Assembly (NCBI GenBank): GCA_964472095.1
Contig: CAYYIV010000019.1
Span: 26,265-90,264 of the forward strand
Length of the DNA: 64,000 nucleotides
From: Pelagibius sp964472095
Lineage (GTDB): Bacteria; Pseudomonadota; Alphaproteobacteria; Kiloniellales; Kiloniellaceae
Direction: 5' to 3'
The translations under genes and the position numbers were made by a program. The first letter of the stretch is position 1; each line of letters opens with the position of its first letter. The notes below the pieces were generated by a model. That model was not told the DNA's origin. It made no database searches and saw nothing but the letters and a program-made list of their open reading frames with translations. Of the stretch, positions 34,798 to 46,080 are shown one piece after another.

Positions 34798-35547
34798 TCA
34801 GCAATCGCTTTCAGCTGCCTCCGATGACCTCCGCGGCACCCCGAAGCGCTGCTCGAGGCGCCGGCGGGCTGCCGGAAGCGCTTTATCATGGGGATGGAAG
34901 AGGTAGCGCTCAAGAAAAAACCCGGTCAACGCCAGCCCCTCCGCGACGGCAGCCTGCCCGCCCTGGCCGCGACCGATGAGAAACGCTGGCAGCGGCAAAA
35001 GCTTTTCCCGAAAGGGCGCGCCGGCAGACAGGGACACCGCACGACCGGAACGCGGACTGACATAGGCCAGCTGGTCATTGTCGCCTCCGGCGGCGCAGCT
35101 CGAGAGATCCAGCCCAAATCCCAGCTCCGCGAGCAGGGCGAGCTCCCAACGAACGTAGACCTCCGCCCAATGCTCTCCCTCGAGCGAATCGAAGAGGGCG
35201 AGAAGCCCCTCGAAGCACGCCGCATGGGGCTCCCTCTCCGGCATGGAACCCTCACAGACTGCCGTTGCAGCGCTGAGCGCCGCCAGACGATCAGAATCGT
35301 CAAGAACCCGGGCGGCATACGAACTCACCAGCTCGCAATCCAAGGTCCCGAGATGCTCTGCCAGGCGCCCGCTCCAGGTCGCCGCAACGCGATTGCCGGC
35401 CTGGTAGACTCCGCGCAGGCGCGTGCCCTGGCCGCCCCTGACCAACCCGGCATGCCGTCCGTGAACTCGGGTCAACAGTTGCACGATAGCCGCCGCCTCG
35501 CCATGCGGTCGGACCGAGAGGACCACCGCTTCGTCCTCCCACCTCAT
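34798..35547 (-). CDS. recO: DNA repair protein RecO
   Basis: The 249-residue RecO has an N-terminal OB fold (MRWEDEAVVLSVRPHGEAAAIVQLLT), GLVRGGQGTRLRGVYQAGN, and a helical C-terminal domain with GFFLERYLF. It loads RecA with RecR in the RecFOR gap-repair pathway. It lies 27 bp downstream of era in the conserved rnc-era-recO order. The C-terminal region lacks the four-cysteine zinc motif found in some homologues, leaving only isolated cysteines such as the one in DLSSCAAGGDN. Confidence 0.92.
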   Translation of the reverse strand: MRWEDEAVVLSVRPHGEAAAIVQLLTRVHGRHAGLVRGGQGTRLRGVYQAGNRVAATWSGRLAEHLGTLDCELVSSYAARVLDDSDRLAALSAATAVCEGSMPEREPHAACFEGLLALFDSLEGEHWAEVYVRWELALLAELGFGLDLSSCAAGGDNDQLAYVSPRSGRAVSLSAGAPFREKLLPLPAFLIGRGQGGQAAVAEGLALTGFFLERYLFHPHDKALPAARRRLEQRFGVPRRSSEAAESDC

Positions 35548-35574
35548 GGCCGGATGCTCGCGAAAGCCCCAAGC

Positions 35575-36486
35575 CTAGGCATCGAACTCCAACCCGAGAT
35601 TGCGGTAGCGCTCCGGATCATTGATCCAGTTTTCCCGCACCTTCACAAAGAGAAAAAGATGCACCGCTTGGCCAAAGGCCTCTTCCATCTCCCTTTGCGC
35701 AGCCTGTCGCACGAGGCGGATGGTCTGGCCGCCCTTGCCCAGGCAAATCGCCTTGTGCTGATCCCGTCCGACATAGACGGTCTGCTCGATCCGCACCGAA
35801 CCGTTCTTGAACTCCTCCCAGCTCTCGGTCTCGACGGTCAGGGCATAGGGAAGCTCCTGATGCAGGTTCAGGAACAGCTTCTCGCGAGTGATTTCCGCCG
35901 CCAGCATCCGCAGGGAAAGGTCGGAGAGCTGATCCTCCGGAAACAGCCAGGGGCTCTCGGGCATCCGGGTCGCCAGATAGCCGATAAGATCCTGCATCCC
36001 ATCGCCGTTCAGGGCGGAGACCATGAATACCTTCGAGAACTTGCCCAGACTGGAGAGCTCGGCCGCAAGTTCCAGCAGCTTCTCGCGCTTGATCAGGTCC
36101 ACCTTGTTCAGCACCAGCGCCACCTCGCAACGGGCGTTCGCCAGCCCGGCGATCACCTGGCGGGTCTCTTCGGGAATCTCCCTGCGGCCTGCATCGTGAA
36201 TGACCAGAACCACGTCGGCGTCCTCCACCCCGGCCCAGGCCGCCTGCACCATCGCCCGTTCGAGCCGCCGCTTGGCCACAAAGATTCCCGGCGTGTCTAC
36301 GAAGACGATCTGGCTGTCGCCATGAGCTGCGATGCCGCGGATCCTCGTCCTGGTGGTCTGCACCTTGTGCGTGACGATGGAAACCTTGGCGCCGACCAGC
36401 TGGTTCACCAAGGTCGACTTGCCAGCGTTGGGCGCCCCCACCACTGCGACGACCCCGCAACGCGGTACACCTCCGGTTCCGGTCAT
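35575..36486 (-). CDS. era: GTPase Era
   Basis: The 303-residue Era has a G domain with G1 GAPNAGKST (17-25), G3 DTPG and G4 NKVD, and a C-terminal KH RNA-binding domain with ETESWEEFKNG and GKGGQTIRLVRQAA, family landmarks. It acts in 16S rRNA maturation and 30S assembly at the membrane. Its ATG overlaps the rnc stop by 4 nt (ATGA), so the two are translationally coupled. Confidence 0.96.
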   Translation of the reverse strand: MTGTGGVPRCGVVAVVGAPNAGKSTLVNQLVGAKVSIVTHKVQTTRTRIRGIAAHGDSQIVFVDTPGIFVAKRRLERAMVQAAWAGVEDADVVLVIHDAGRREIPEETRQVIAGLANARCEVALVLNKVDLIKREKLLELAAELSSLGKFSKVFMVSALNGDGMQDLIGYLATRMPESPWLFPEDQLSDLSLRMLAAEITREKLFLNLHQELPYALTVETESWEEFKNGSVRIEQTVYVGRDQHKAICLGKGGQTIRLVRQAAQREMEEAFGQAVHLFLFVKVRENWINDPERYRNLGLEFDA

Positions 36487-37220
36487 AGGGAGCTCTCCTT
36501 CACGACAGCAATCAGTTGACTTGCTGCATCCTGTTCTGCCGTGCGCTTGGAGCGTCCGCGTCCTGTCTGCCGCGGCTGACCCTCCACCTCGACGACGATC
36601 GTGAACACCGGATCGTGTGGAGGACCGCTGCGGCTGATCTCGCTATAACGAGGCAACGGCAGGCCGCGCGCCTGCGCCCACTCCTGCAATGCGGTTTTCG
36701 GATCTGAGGGTGGTTCCCGGTCTTGCTCCATCCTTGCGGTCCAGGCGGCTTCAATGAACTGTTTGGCTGCAGGCAGGCCACCGTCCAGGTAAAGGGCTGC
36801 GATCACCGCCTCGCAGACATCTGAAAGCAGTCCCGGGTTCGACCGCCCCTGCTGTTCACCCTCGCCCATGGCCAAGCGCATGAAGGTGCCGAGCCCGAGA
36901 TCCTCGGCCACTGAAGCAAGGGTTTCCCTGCCGACGAGCTTTGCAAGCCGGCGCGCCAACAGGCCCTCGGCTTCCTGTGGGAACCTGACAAATAGTCTTT
37001 CCGCCACCACCAGGCCGAGCACGCGATCACCGAGGAATTCCAGCCGCTCGTAGTCACCGCCACAATGGTCACGTTCCGCAGACACCGATGGATGTGTCAG
37101 TGCGCGCTCGAGCAGCGCCACGTTTGCGAACTGATGGCCGAGCCGGCCCTGCAATTGCGACAATACCTTGTCCCGGCCGCCCTTGGATGCGGGCCCGGTC
37201 CGCTGCCTATTCGATGGCAT
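36483..37220 (-). CDS. rnc: ribonuclease III
   Basis: The 245-residue RNase III has the signature YERLEFLGDRVLGLV, the second acidic metal-binding segment SDVCEAVIAALYLDGG, and a C-terminal dsRNA-binding domain (DPKTALQEWAQ, then GRSKRTAEQDAASQLI). ATG at 37220 (MPSNRQRTGPAS) is preferred; it overlaps the lepB stop by 14 nt. The in-frame extension to 37427 is lepB antisense-frame noise. It processes rRNA precursors and double-stranded RNA. Confidence 0.94.
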   Translation of the reverse strand: MPSNRQRTGPASKGGRDKVLSQLQGRLGHQFANVALLERALTHPSVSAERDHCGGDYERLEFLGDRVLGLVVAERLFVRFPQEAEGLLARRLAKLVGRETLASVAEDLGLGTFMRLAMGEGEQQGRSNPGLLSDVCEAVIAALYLDGGLPAAKQFIEAAWTARMEQDREPPSDPKTALQEWAQARGLPLPRYSEISRSGPPHDPVFTIVVEVEGQPRQTGRGRSKRTAEQDAASQLIAVVKESSL

Positions 37221-38013
37221 CGCCAATCCGGCCGAAGCGGATTGTGCTGGGCCAGGTCCAGAACTTCCACCAGGGGCTGGAACCGTCATGCGAGAAAAAC
37301 AAAATGTCGGCACGGCCAACCAGATTCTCGAAAGGCACCTGGCCAACGTCGGCGCGGCTATCGAGGCTGTTGTCCCGATTGTCGCCCATAGTAAAAAAAT
37401 GTCCTTGCCTGACCACAACAGGATCAAAATTGTCGAGCGGCCGCTGATCGTTGATCTCCCGGATCAGATGACGGCGGCCGTTGGGCAGAGTCTCGTAGTA
37501 GAGCAGCCCGATCGGTTCGTTGTATCCCAACTCGGCAGTCTCGGAGGCCGAAAGCAGTTCACGCCGAACGGCGACGTCATTGATGTGAAGGATGCCATCA
37601 CGCACCTCGACCTTGTCGTCGGGCAGCCCCACGATCCGTTTGATGTAGTCAGTCTTGTTGTCACGCGGGTAGGTAAACACCGCAACGTCGCCGGCCTCCG
37701 GCTCGCTGAACAGGATCCGACCGGAGAACAGCGGCAAGCCGAAAGGCAGAGAGTGCCGGCTGTAGCCGTAGGAAAGCTTCGAAACAAAGAGGTAGTCGCC
37801 CACCAGCAACGTCGGCTCCATCGAACTCGACGGGATATTGAAAGGCTCATAGGCGAAGGTCCGCACGCCGACGGCAATCAGCACCGCAATGACGATAGTC
37901 CGCAGCGTCTCCAGCCAGGCGCTCCCAGCTTGGCCGCTGTCCTTCGCAGCGCCTTTCGGAGCTCTTTCTTCCGGGTCGGCGTCCGGTTCTCTATCCAGCA
38001 TTAAATTGTCCAA
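37207..38013 (-). CDS. lepB: signal peptidase I
   Basis: The 268-residue leader peptidase has one N-terminal TM helix (about 36-52), box B with nucleophile Ser64 (IPSSSMEPTLLVGDY), box D with the general base Lys125 (DYIKRIVGLP) and box E GDNRDNSLDSR. A small oddity is GLPDD in place of the usual GLPGD after the catalytic lysine. It cleaves Sec and Tat signal peptides at the outer face of the inner membrane. It is in the acpS-lepB-rnc-era operon. Confidence 0.95.
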   Translation of the reverse strand: MDNLMLDREPDADPEERAPKGAAKDSGQAGSAWLETLRTIVIAVLIAVGVRTFAYEPFNIPSSSMEPTLLVGDYLFVSKLSYGYSRHSLPFGLPLFSGRILFSEPEAGDVAVFTYPRDNKTDYIKRIVGLPDDKVEVRDGILHINDVAVRRELLSASETAELGYNEPIGLLYYETLPNGRRHLIREINDQRPLDNFDPVVVRQGHFFTMGDNRDNSLDSRADVGQVPFENLVGRADILFFSHDGSSPWWKFWTWPSTIRFGRIGDAIE

Positions 38014-38076
38014 CTTCTTCCATATTCCCCGGGTAACTCAAACTGAGAACGGCGGAATTCCTGCATACGGTCCGCT

Positions 38077-38493
38077 TCAGCCATCGCCCGGAAGCGCAGA
38101 AATGATGACGATAACCTGCGCCAGGGGGTAGTCGTCGGTAATAGTGATGTCAATCTGAGCCTTCATACCCGCTGGCGTCAGTTCCGCCAAGCGCTCTGCC
38201 GCGCCTCGCTTCAGTTCCATGGTCGGCTTACCACTTGGCAGGTTCACCACCCCCAGGTCCCGCCAGTGGACCCCCCGTCGCGGCACGCCGGTTCCCAAGG
38301 CCTTCGCACAGGCTTCCTTGGCGGCAAATCGCTTGGCATAGCTCGCGGCGCGCTGGGCTCGCCGATCCGATTTCTGACGCTCGACCTCGGTGAAGACCCT
38401 CTTGGTGAAACGATCGCCAAATCGGTCAAGCGTCTTCTCTATGCGCCTGATGTCGATCAGATCGCTGCCCAGCCCGATGATCACTGTCGCCAC
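38077..38493 (-). CDS. acpS: holo-[acyl-carrier-protein] synthase
   Basis: The 138-residue AcpS transfers 4'-phosphopantetheine from CoA to ACP. The N-terminal GLGSDLIDIRRIEKTL carries the Mg-binding aspartate, and AKRFAAKEACAKALGTG the conserved glutamate/lysine. LSxTDD-type C-terminal elements appear as ITITDDYPLAQ. It is 20 bp downstream of pdxJ and upstream of lepB, a standard alphaproteobacterial order. Confidence 0.95.
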   Translation of the reverse strand: MATVIIGLGSDLIDIRRIEKTLDRFGDRFTKRVFTEVERQKSDRRAQRAASYAKRFAAKEACAKALGTGVPRRGVHWRDLGVVNLPSGKPTMELKRGAAERLAELTPAGMKAQIDITITDDYPLAQVIVIISALPGDG

Positions 38494-38513
38494 TCCACAA
38501 GCAAGCCGCCCTG

Positions 38514-39284
38514 CTAAGCGCTGCGGGCAGCGTCGGCATCGGCGCGCGCCTTGTTCATCAGAGCCCGCATGCGCCTGATGGCACTGTCGAGACCGCTGAA
38601 GATGGCCTCTCCAACCAGGAAGTGACCGATGTTCAGTTCAGCGATTGTCGGAATGACGGCCACGGCGCCGACAGTATCGAAAGTGAGGCCGTGCCCGGCG
38701 TGGCATTCCAAACCGAGGTCATCAGCCAAGGCTGCGGCCTTCTGGATGCGCTCCAGGCACGACCTGACCCGCTCACCTTCCGGATTCTCGTTGTAAGCGT
38801 CGCAGAAGGCCCCGGTATGCAGTTCCACCACCGGCGCGCCAAGCCTGGCGGCGGCTTCCAGTTGGACGGGGTCAGGTTCGATAAACAGGGAGACGCGAGA
38901 GCCCGCAGAAGTCAGCCGGTCAACAAAATGCTGAAGGTGATTGTGCCCGCCGGCCGCATCCAGCCCACCCTCCGTCGTGCGCTCTTCGCGCCGCTCCGGC
39001 ACGATGCAGGCCGCATGCGGATGATGGCGTAGGGCGATCGCCAGCATCTCTTCCGTGGCCGCCATTTCGAGGTTCAGCGGCAAGTCAATCTCACCGGTAA
39101 GACGCGCGATGTCATCATCCGAAATATGTCGACGGTCCTCGCGCAGGTGCGCCGTAATGCCGTCGGCTCCTGCTGCGGCAGCCAGACGTGCCGCCTTCAC
39201 CGGATCGGGATGCGCGCCGCCGCGGGCGTTGCGGATGGTTGCCACGTGATCGATGTTGACGCCCAGGCGGAGAAAAGCGGTCAT
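38514..39284 (-). CDS. pdxJ: pyridoxine 5'-phosphate synthase
   Basis: The 256-residue PdxJ TIM barrel condenses 1-deoxy-D-xylulose 5-phosphate with 3-amino-2-oxopropyl phosphate to make pyridoxine phosphate. It shows LRLGVNIDHVATIRNARG, GADGITAHLREDRRHI (active-site His), NLEMAATEEM and CHAGHGLTFDTV. Its ATG overlaps the DUF2062 gene stop by 4 nt. Confidence 0.96.
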   Translation of the reverse strand: MTAFLRLGVNIDHVATIRNARGGAHPDPVKAARLAAAAGADGITAHLREDRRHISDDDIARLTGEIDLPLNLEMAATEEMLAIALRHHPHAACIVPERREERTTEGGLDAAGGHNHLQHFVDRLTSAGSRVSLFIEPDPVQLEAAARLGAPVVELHTGAFCDAYNENPEGERVRSCLERIQKAAALADDLGLECHAGHGLTFDTVGAVAVIPTIAELNIGHFLVGEAIFSGLDSAIRRMRALMNKARADADAARSA

Positions 39285-39913
39285 TGGTGGCTCTCAAACT
39301 TTTTCGGTTCAACTAGCGTATCAGGCTCTGGAGCACTCTGTGCCGAAGTAGTAGAAACCACGCCGACAGCCCCCAAATCTCGCTGCAAGCGCTTGCGAAG
39401 CCGCCGCTTCCTGGCCTTCTGATACCCAGCGACAGCGCGCTGCAGGGGCAAAAAAAAGACAAACCAAGCTACCATCGCTGTCGGAACGCCTCCGAGGGCC
39501 ATCGGCAGCAACACGTCGAAGGGGTTCTCGAATATATCCTGAAACGAAAAGTCCTCCGGAAGAACTTTCGTCGTCTGCCCATACCCCAAGATCCAGCGCC
39601 CCAGCGAGTAGGTCCACAGCCAGATAAAGGGGAAGGTCCAAGGATTGCCAACGACAGTCCCGATAGCGGCCGCGATGACATTGCCCCGTACCGCCAGGGC
39701 AAGTGCTGCCGCCAGTACGAAGTGTAGGCCGATAAAGGGCGTAAACGAGATCGCCGCCCCGCTGGCAAAGCCAGCCGCTATCCGATAGGGAGTGCCCGGC
39801 AGGCGGCGCAGGCGATGGGCCACGTAGGCGCCCGACCGGCGCCAGCCGCCGCGCGGCCAAATATACGAGCCGGCACGCTGATGGAACGGCAGAGGAATTC
39901 GTCGCTTGAACAC
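39281..39913 (-). CDS. DUF2062 family membrane protein
   Basis: The 210-residue DUF2062 protein has three or four hydrophobic segments in FTPFIGLHFVLAAALALAVRG, GNPWTFPFIWLWTYSLG (family signature) and LLPMALGGVPTAMVAWFVFFLP, flanked by basic ends. No biochemical function is known for the family. The position between rsh and pdxJ, with ATGA overlap to pdxJ, is common in alphaproteobacteria and suggests a housekeeping role. Confidence 0.88.
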   Translation of the reverse strand: MFKRRIPLPFHQRAGSYIWPRGGWRRSGAYVAHRLRRLPGTPYRIAAGFASGAAISFTPFIGLHFVLAAALALAVRGNVIAAAIGTVVGNPWTFPFIWLWTYSLGRWILGYGQTTKVLPEDFSFQDIFENPFDVLLPMALGGVPTAMVAWFVFFLPLQRAVAGYQKARKRRLRKRLQRDLGAVGVVSTTSAQSAPEPDTLVEPKKFESHQ

Positions 39914-39947
39914 CTTTGCAACCTACCTAACAAAGATGGCTTCAGCC

Positions 39948-42092
<2,145 letters not shown>

Positions 42093-42214
42093 GCTGCGCC
42101 CGACTATCGGCTCCCGCCAGGACCGAGATTAAAACAATTCTAATCATACGCGCCCGGGCATAGGGCGCCAAGTACATGTTTTCCGGTACGGAATCCGAAA
42201 TCTTCGAATAAGGA

Positions 42215-42238
42215 AGCCGCCGAGGACAGCAGGCGGCT
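42215..42238 (-). terminator. weak stem-loop after rpoZ
   Basis: A 7-bp GC-rich stem (AGCCGCC / GGCGGCT) with a 10-nt loop overlaps the rpoZ stop codon. On the minus strand it is followed by TTCCTTATTC, a poor T-run. It may partly terminate between rpoZ and rsh. Confidence 0.35.
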
Positions 42239-42602
42239 ACTCGTCCTCGTCGGAATCGATCGAATCGTCGCCGTCTGGAGCCGGCAAGGCCTCTTCCTGG
42301 GCCAGCGCCTGATCAGCGGCAGCCGGCATCACCGGTGCGTCGAACTCGACAACGTCGTCTTCCGGTTCGTCCTGCTCGTTCTGCTTCTGCAGCCCCTGGA
42401 CCACCGCGCTTCCGAGAGCATCGAGGCTCACGGTCTCGTCCGCGATCTCGCGCAGCGCGACGACCGGGTTCTTGTCGTTGTCACGGTCCACAGTCAATTG
42501 CGCACCCGAAGAGATGTCCCGCGCCCGCTGAGCAGCCAACATCACCAACTCAAAACGGTTGGGGACCTGAAGAACGCAATCTTCAACTGTTACACGCGCC
42601 AT
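42237..42602 (-). CDS. rpoZ: RNA polymerase omega subunit
   Basis: The 121-residue omega subunit begins MARVTVEDCVLQVPNRFELVMLAAQRAR, the conserved fold that clamps the beta' C-terminus, followed by VALREIADETVSL. The acidic tail (about 85-121, many E and D) is longer than in enterobacteria, as usual for alphaproteobacteria. It helps RNA polymerase assembly and lies upstream of rsh. Confidence 0.95.
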   Translation of the reverse strand: MARVTVEDCVLQVPNRFELVMLAAQRARDISSGAQLTVDRDNDKNPVVALREIADETVSLDALGSAVVQGLQKQNEQDEPEDDVVEFDAPVMPAAADQALAQEEALPAPDGDDSIDSDEDE

Positions 42603-42713
42603 CGCAAAAATTCTCCACTAATACGGGTACCCGGCACCCGTAGGGCCCAGGTAGCGCTGGAATATATGGACCGTCCCCTCACTTCGCAACTCAAAAGGTC
42701 CGGATATGCCAGC

Positions 42714-43229
42714 TCACCTGCTGGGAGCGCCCCCCTGGGACAGGCGCTCTACGACCTGGTCCGGCGGCAGGGCTGCCAACATCTCAGCCGCCGTCAATCC
42801 GGTCACTGGATGGCGCCAGCAAGGCGCCAAATCCGCCAGAGGCTGAAGGACGAAGGCTCTCTCCGCCAGCCGTGGATGGGGCAGCTTTATGCCGCCAGCC
42901 TCATCGAGGATCCGGTCTCCATAGGCGAGCAAATCCAGGTCCAGCGTTCTGCTTGCGTTCGGCGCTCCTCGAACCCGCCCGTACTCGGTTTCCACCTCAT
43001 GCAGGAGCTGCAGCAGAGCTCGGGGTCCCAACTGCGTTCCCAGGCTGGCCACCCCGTTGACGAACCACGGTTGCTCAGAGGCGGGGATAGGTGCACTGCG
43101 ATACCAGGGCGACTTCTGAATAACATCGACTCCACTATTTATCAGTGCGTTAATGGCCGCTTCTAAGACATCTTCAGAAGTTTGCAGTTGAGCCGTGGTC
43201 AAATTTGAACCAAGACCGACAAGAATCAT
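42714..43229 (-). CDS. folK: HPPK, 7,8-dihydro-6-hydroxymethylpterin pyrophosphokinase
   Basis: The 171-residue FolK transfers pyrophosphate from ATP to hydroxymethyl-dihydropterin in folate synthesis. It shows the N-terminal VGLGSNL, SPWYRSAPIP, PWFVNGVA, and the signature RTLDLDLLAYGD followed by LPHPRLAERAFVL. No folB or folP is adjacent; it heads the rpoZ-rsh side of the locus and is divergent from the NYN gene. Confidence 0.94.
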   Translation of the reverse strand: MILVGLGSNLTTAQLQTSEDVLEAAINALINSGVDVIQKSPWYRSAPIPASEQPWFVNGVASLGTQLGPRALLQLLHEVETEYGRVRGAPNASRTLDLDLLAYGDRILDEAGGIKLPHPRLAERAFVLQPLADLAPCWRHPVTGLTAAEMLAALPPDQVVERLSQGGAPSR

Positions 43230-43432
43230 GTTTTCCCCACCGTCCGCTCAACCGATAATGTTGCCCTTGCGAAGGCGCCTTGATGGCGTTGATCAGGACT
43301 TTGGGACGGATCTTGGCCGTCTTTGGTGATCGCCTCAGGGTCGCGCAAACCTTCTCATAGTTTTGACAGGGAATAGAGAACCTGGTTCGGCTGACGGCGC
43401 CGTCTGCAAGCAGGTTTGTCAAAGGGAAACAC

Positions 43433-44062
43433 ATGAAGTTCTATAGTCAAGAACGGGTCGCGTTGTTCATTGACGGTGCAAACCTTTACGCAACAGCTCG
43501 CTCGTTAGGTTTCGATATAGATTACAAGCGCTTATTGGACGTATTTTCAACGCGCTGCAATCTTGTTCGCTCGCTCTACTACACGGCGCTGGTAGACGAC
43601 CAGGAGTACTCCCCCATTCGGCCGCTTGTGGATTGGCTCGACTACAACGGCTACACCATGGTCACCAAGCCAACCAAGGAATTCACCGACGCCACCGGCC
43701 GGCGCAAGATCAAGGGAAACATGGACATCGAACTGGCTGTCGATGTCATGGAGATGCTCGAACACCTTGATCATATTGTGCTTTTCTCGGGCGATGGCGA
43801 CTTCCGGCGGCTTGTCGAGGCGGTGCAGCGGCGCGGTCGTCGCGTCACCGTGGTATCGACGCTGCGTTCGCAGCCTCCTATGATTGCCGACGAGTTGCGG
43901 CGTCAAGCCGATGTCTATATCGACCTGGCCGACATGCAATCGCTGATTGCCCGTCAGCTGCCGGCCGATCGTTCGCGCAGCGGCGAGCGATTGCGCCAGG
44001 ACGGCTACGGCGACGATCACGTTATCGAGGACGACGAATACTATGAGGACGAGGCTGTCTAG
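43433..44062 (+). CDS. NYN domain (LabA/DUF88) RNase-like protein
   Basis: The 209-residue protein has a PIN-like NYN fold. RVALFIDGANLYATARSLG, GNMDIELAVDVMEMLEHLDH and LFSGDGDFRRLVEAVQRRGRRV provide the acidic metal-binding residues of this nuclease superfamily, and the C-terminus is strongly acidic. Family members of the LabA type are linked to RNA turnover or regulation. It is divergent from folK, followed by uracil-DNA glycosylase after 15 bp, an arrangement frequent in Rhodospirillales. Confidence 0.9.
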   Translation: MKFYSQERVALFIDGANLYATARSLGFDIDYKRLLDVFSTRCNLVRSLYYTALVDDQEYSPIRPLVDWLDYNGYTMVTKPTKEFTDATGRRKIKGNMDIELAVDVMEMLEHLDHIVLFSGDGDFRRLVEAVQRRGRRVTVVSTLRSQPPMIADELRRQADVYIDLADMQSLIARQLPADRSRSGERLRQDGYGDDHVIEDDEYYEDEAV

Positions 44063-44077
44063 CGCCGCGTAGTCAGA

Positions 44078-44722
44078 ATGTCCGTTGTCGAGCCACCGCC
44101 AGATTGCGCCCTTTGTTCGCGACTGGTTGACTTCCGCACCGCCAATCGGGCTGCGTTTCCCAACTTCCACAATGCCCCGGTACGGGCATTCGGTCCGCCG
44201 TCGGCGCGATTGCTGGTGGTCGGCCTTGCGCCGGGGCTTAGAGGCGCCAACCAGACCGGACGCCCCTTCACCGGCGATTACGCCGGTGACCTGTTGTACC
44301 GGACTTTCCTGAAGTTCAGCTTCGCCAAGGGTACCTATGGCCGCCACGCCGGCGATGGCCTGCACCTGGTCGATTGCCGTGTGACCAACGCGGTGCGCTG
44401 CGTGCCGCCGGAGAACAAGCCGACCGGGGCGGAAGCCAGGAATTGCCGGCCGTTCTTGGCCGAGGAAATTGCGGCGATGACGAACCTCCGCATCATTCTC
44501 TGCCTGGGAACTCTGTCTCATGGTGCGGTTCTGACCACCCTTGGCGTGCGAAAGACCCTCTACCCCTTCCGCCATGGATCGCTGCACGACCTCGGCGGTC
44601 TGCTCGTAGCCGACAGCTATCACTGCTCGCGCTACAACACCAACACCGGCCGCTTGACCGAAGCGATGTTCGAGGACGTTTTCACCGGAATTCGCGACCG
44701 GCTAGCTGCGCTCCCTCAATAG
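44078..44722 (+). CDS. family 5 (UDGb-type) uracil-DNA glycosylase
   Basis: The 214-residue Fe-S uracil-DNA glycosylase has cysteines in CALCSR and RCVPP...ARNC that fit the 4Fe-4S ligands. Motif A is GLAPGLRGANQTGRPFTGD, which lacks the catalytic Asp/Asn of family 1 as expected for UDGb. Motif B is HCSRYNTNTGRLTE. It removes uracil and other deaminated bases from DNA. Its last 21 bp overlap the convergent smpB gene. Confidence 0.9.
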   Translation: MSVVEPPPDCALCSRLVDFRTANRAAFPNFHNAPVRAFGPPSARLLVVGLAPGLRGANQTGRPFTGDYAGDLLYRTFLKFSFAKGTYGRHAGDGLHLVDCRVTNAVRCVPPENKPTGAEARNCRPFLAEEIAAMTNLRIILCLGTLSHGAVLTTLGVRKTLYPFRHGSLHDLGGLLVADSYHCSRYNTNTGRLTEAMFEDVFTGIRDRLAALPQ

Positions 44723-45166
44723 CCGGGACTTACGCCGCTCCCAATCGCGTGCCTTGATGTCTTCACGCTTGTCGGCCTTGCGTTTGCCTCGGGCGAGGCC
44801 GACTTCCAGCTTGGCGATCCCTCGTTCATTGAAGTAGACCACCAAGGGAATGAGGGTATAGCCCTCACGCCGCACCTGCCCGATGAGCTTGGCCAGTTCC
44901 CGCCGGCGCACCAGCAGCTTTCGCAACCGGCGGGGTTCGTGGTTGTTGTGAGTGGCAGCTTTGTACTCCGGAATGTGGGCACCTTGCAGGTACAAGTCGC
45001 CGCTGCGTTCCGTAACGTAGGCCTCTGCGATCGAGGCGCGCCCGCCACGCAGCGATTTCACCTCACTGCCGGTCAACACCAGTCCAGCCTCGAATCGCTC
45101 CTCGATCTGGTAATCGTGGCGCGCCCGCCGGTTCTGGGCCGCGATCTGCTTCGCGCCCGCCTTCAT
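44702..45166 (-). CDS. smpB: SsrA-binding protein SmpB
   Basis: The 154-residue SmpB begins AKQIAAQNRRARHDYQIEER and shows FEAGLVLTGSEVKSLR, ERSGDLYLQGAHI and the basic C-terminal tail KRKADKREDIKARDWERRKSR that contacts the ribosome decoding centre. It delivers tmRNA for trans-translation. The tmRNA gene itself was not found in the window. It is 20 bp downstream of dapA, a conserved pairing. Confidence 0.95.
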   Translation of the reverse strand: MKAGAKQIAAQNRRARHDYQIEERFEAGLVLTGSEVKSLRGGRASIAEAYVTERSGDLYLQGAHIPEYKAATHNNHEPRRLRKLLVRRRELAKLIGQVRREGYTLIPLVVYFNERGIAKLEVGLARGKRKADKREDIKARDWERRKSRLLRERS

Positions 45167-45186
45167 CGCTGGCCGTCCTATCTGGC

Positions 45187-46080
45187 TTAGTTGATGAGCC
45201 CGGCGTGAACCATGGCCGACTTCACGCGCGCTTGAGTCTCCGGCTGGGTACGGACCAGGGGCAGGCGCACCTCGTCATCACAGTGGCCGAGCAGCTTCGC
45301 CGCGAACTTCACCGGACTCGGATTGGATTCGATGAACAGGGCTTGGTGCAGAGGCATCAGGCGATCGTTCAACTCGTCCACCTGGTCCAGATCACGGCGC
45401 TTCCAAGCAGAATGCAGTTCCGCACAAAGCCGCGGCGCAACGTTTGACGTTACCGAAATGCACCCGTGCCCACCCTGAGCCAGGAAGGGCACAACCGTGG
45501 CATCCTCACCGGAAAGCTGTGCGAAATCTCGGCCGATGGCAGCGCGAGTCCGAGCCGGTCGGACGAGATCTGCCGTAGCATCCTTGACCCCGACGATGTT
45601 CGGCAGTTCGGCCAAACGCGCCATCGTGTCCACCGTCATATCGACGATGCAGCGTCCAGGGATGTTGTAAATGATGATCGGGATCTCAACGGCATCGTGG
45701 ATGGCCCGGTAATGCTGGAAGAGCCCTTCCTGCGTCGGCTTGTTGTAGTAGGGCGTGACGATCAGAGCTGCGTCGGCGCCGGCAGCCTTTGCATGCCGTG
45801 TCAGCATGATCGCTTCTTCGGTGGAGTTGGACCCGGTCCCGGCGATCACCGGGACCCGGCCGTTGGTCGCCTCGATGCAGAGGGCCGTTACCCTCATATC
45901 CTCGTCGTGGGACAGCGTCGGCGATTCACCCGTCGTCCCACAGGACACCAGGGCGCTGGTCCCTTCCTCGATCTGCCACTCCACAAAGCGCTGAAAGGCC
46001 CCCTCATCCAACTGCCCATCACGAAACGGTGTAATGAGCGCGGTGATCGAGCCCGAAAACATGGGGCCGGACATCGTCAA
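45187..46080 (-). CDS. dapA: 4-hydroxy-tetrahydrodipicolinate synthase
   Basis: The 297-residue DapA TIM barrel condenses pyruvate and aspartate semialdehyde in lysine and peptidoglycan precursor synthesis. SCGTTGESPTL holds the pyruvate-binding threonines, VTPYYNKPTQEGL follows, IIYNIPGR carries the catalytic tyrosine, and the Schiff-base lysine is in IVGVKDAT. It is divergent from the lytic transglycosylase gene and upstream of smpB. A paralogue lies at 61691; this copy has the context of the housekeeping enzyme. Confidence 0.94.
   Translation of the reverse strand: MTMSGPMFSGSITALITPFRDGQLDEGAFQRFVEWQIEEGTSALVSCGTTGESPTLSHDEDMRVTALCIEATNGRVPVIAGTGSNSTEEAIMLTRHAKAAGADAALIVTPYYNKPTQEGLFQHYRAIHDAVEIPIIIYNIPGRCIVDMTVDTMARLAELPNIVGVKDATADLVRPARTRAAIGRDFAQLSGEDATVVPFLAQGGHGCISVTSNVAPRLCAELHSAWKRRDLDQVDELNDRLMPLHQALFIESNPSPVKFAAKLLGHCDDEVRLPLVRTQPETQARVKSAMVHAGLIN

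Noticed and set aside
34888..36519. 543-codon plus-strand ORF opposite recO and era
   Set aside because: Era motifs G1-G4 and RecO lie on the minus strand, so this is a shadow frame.
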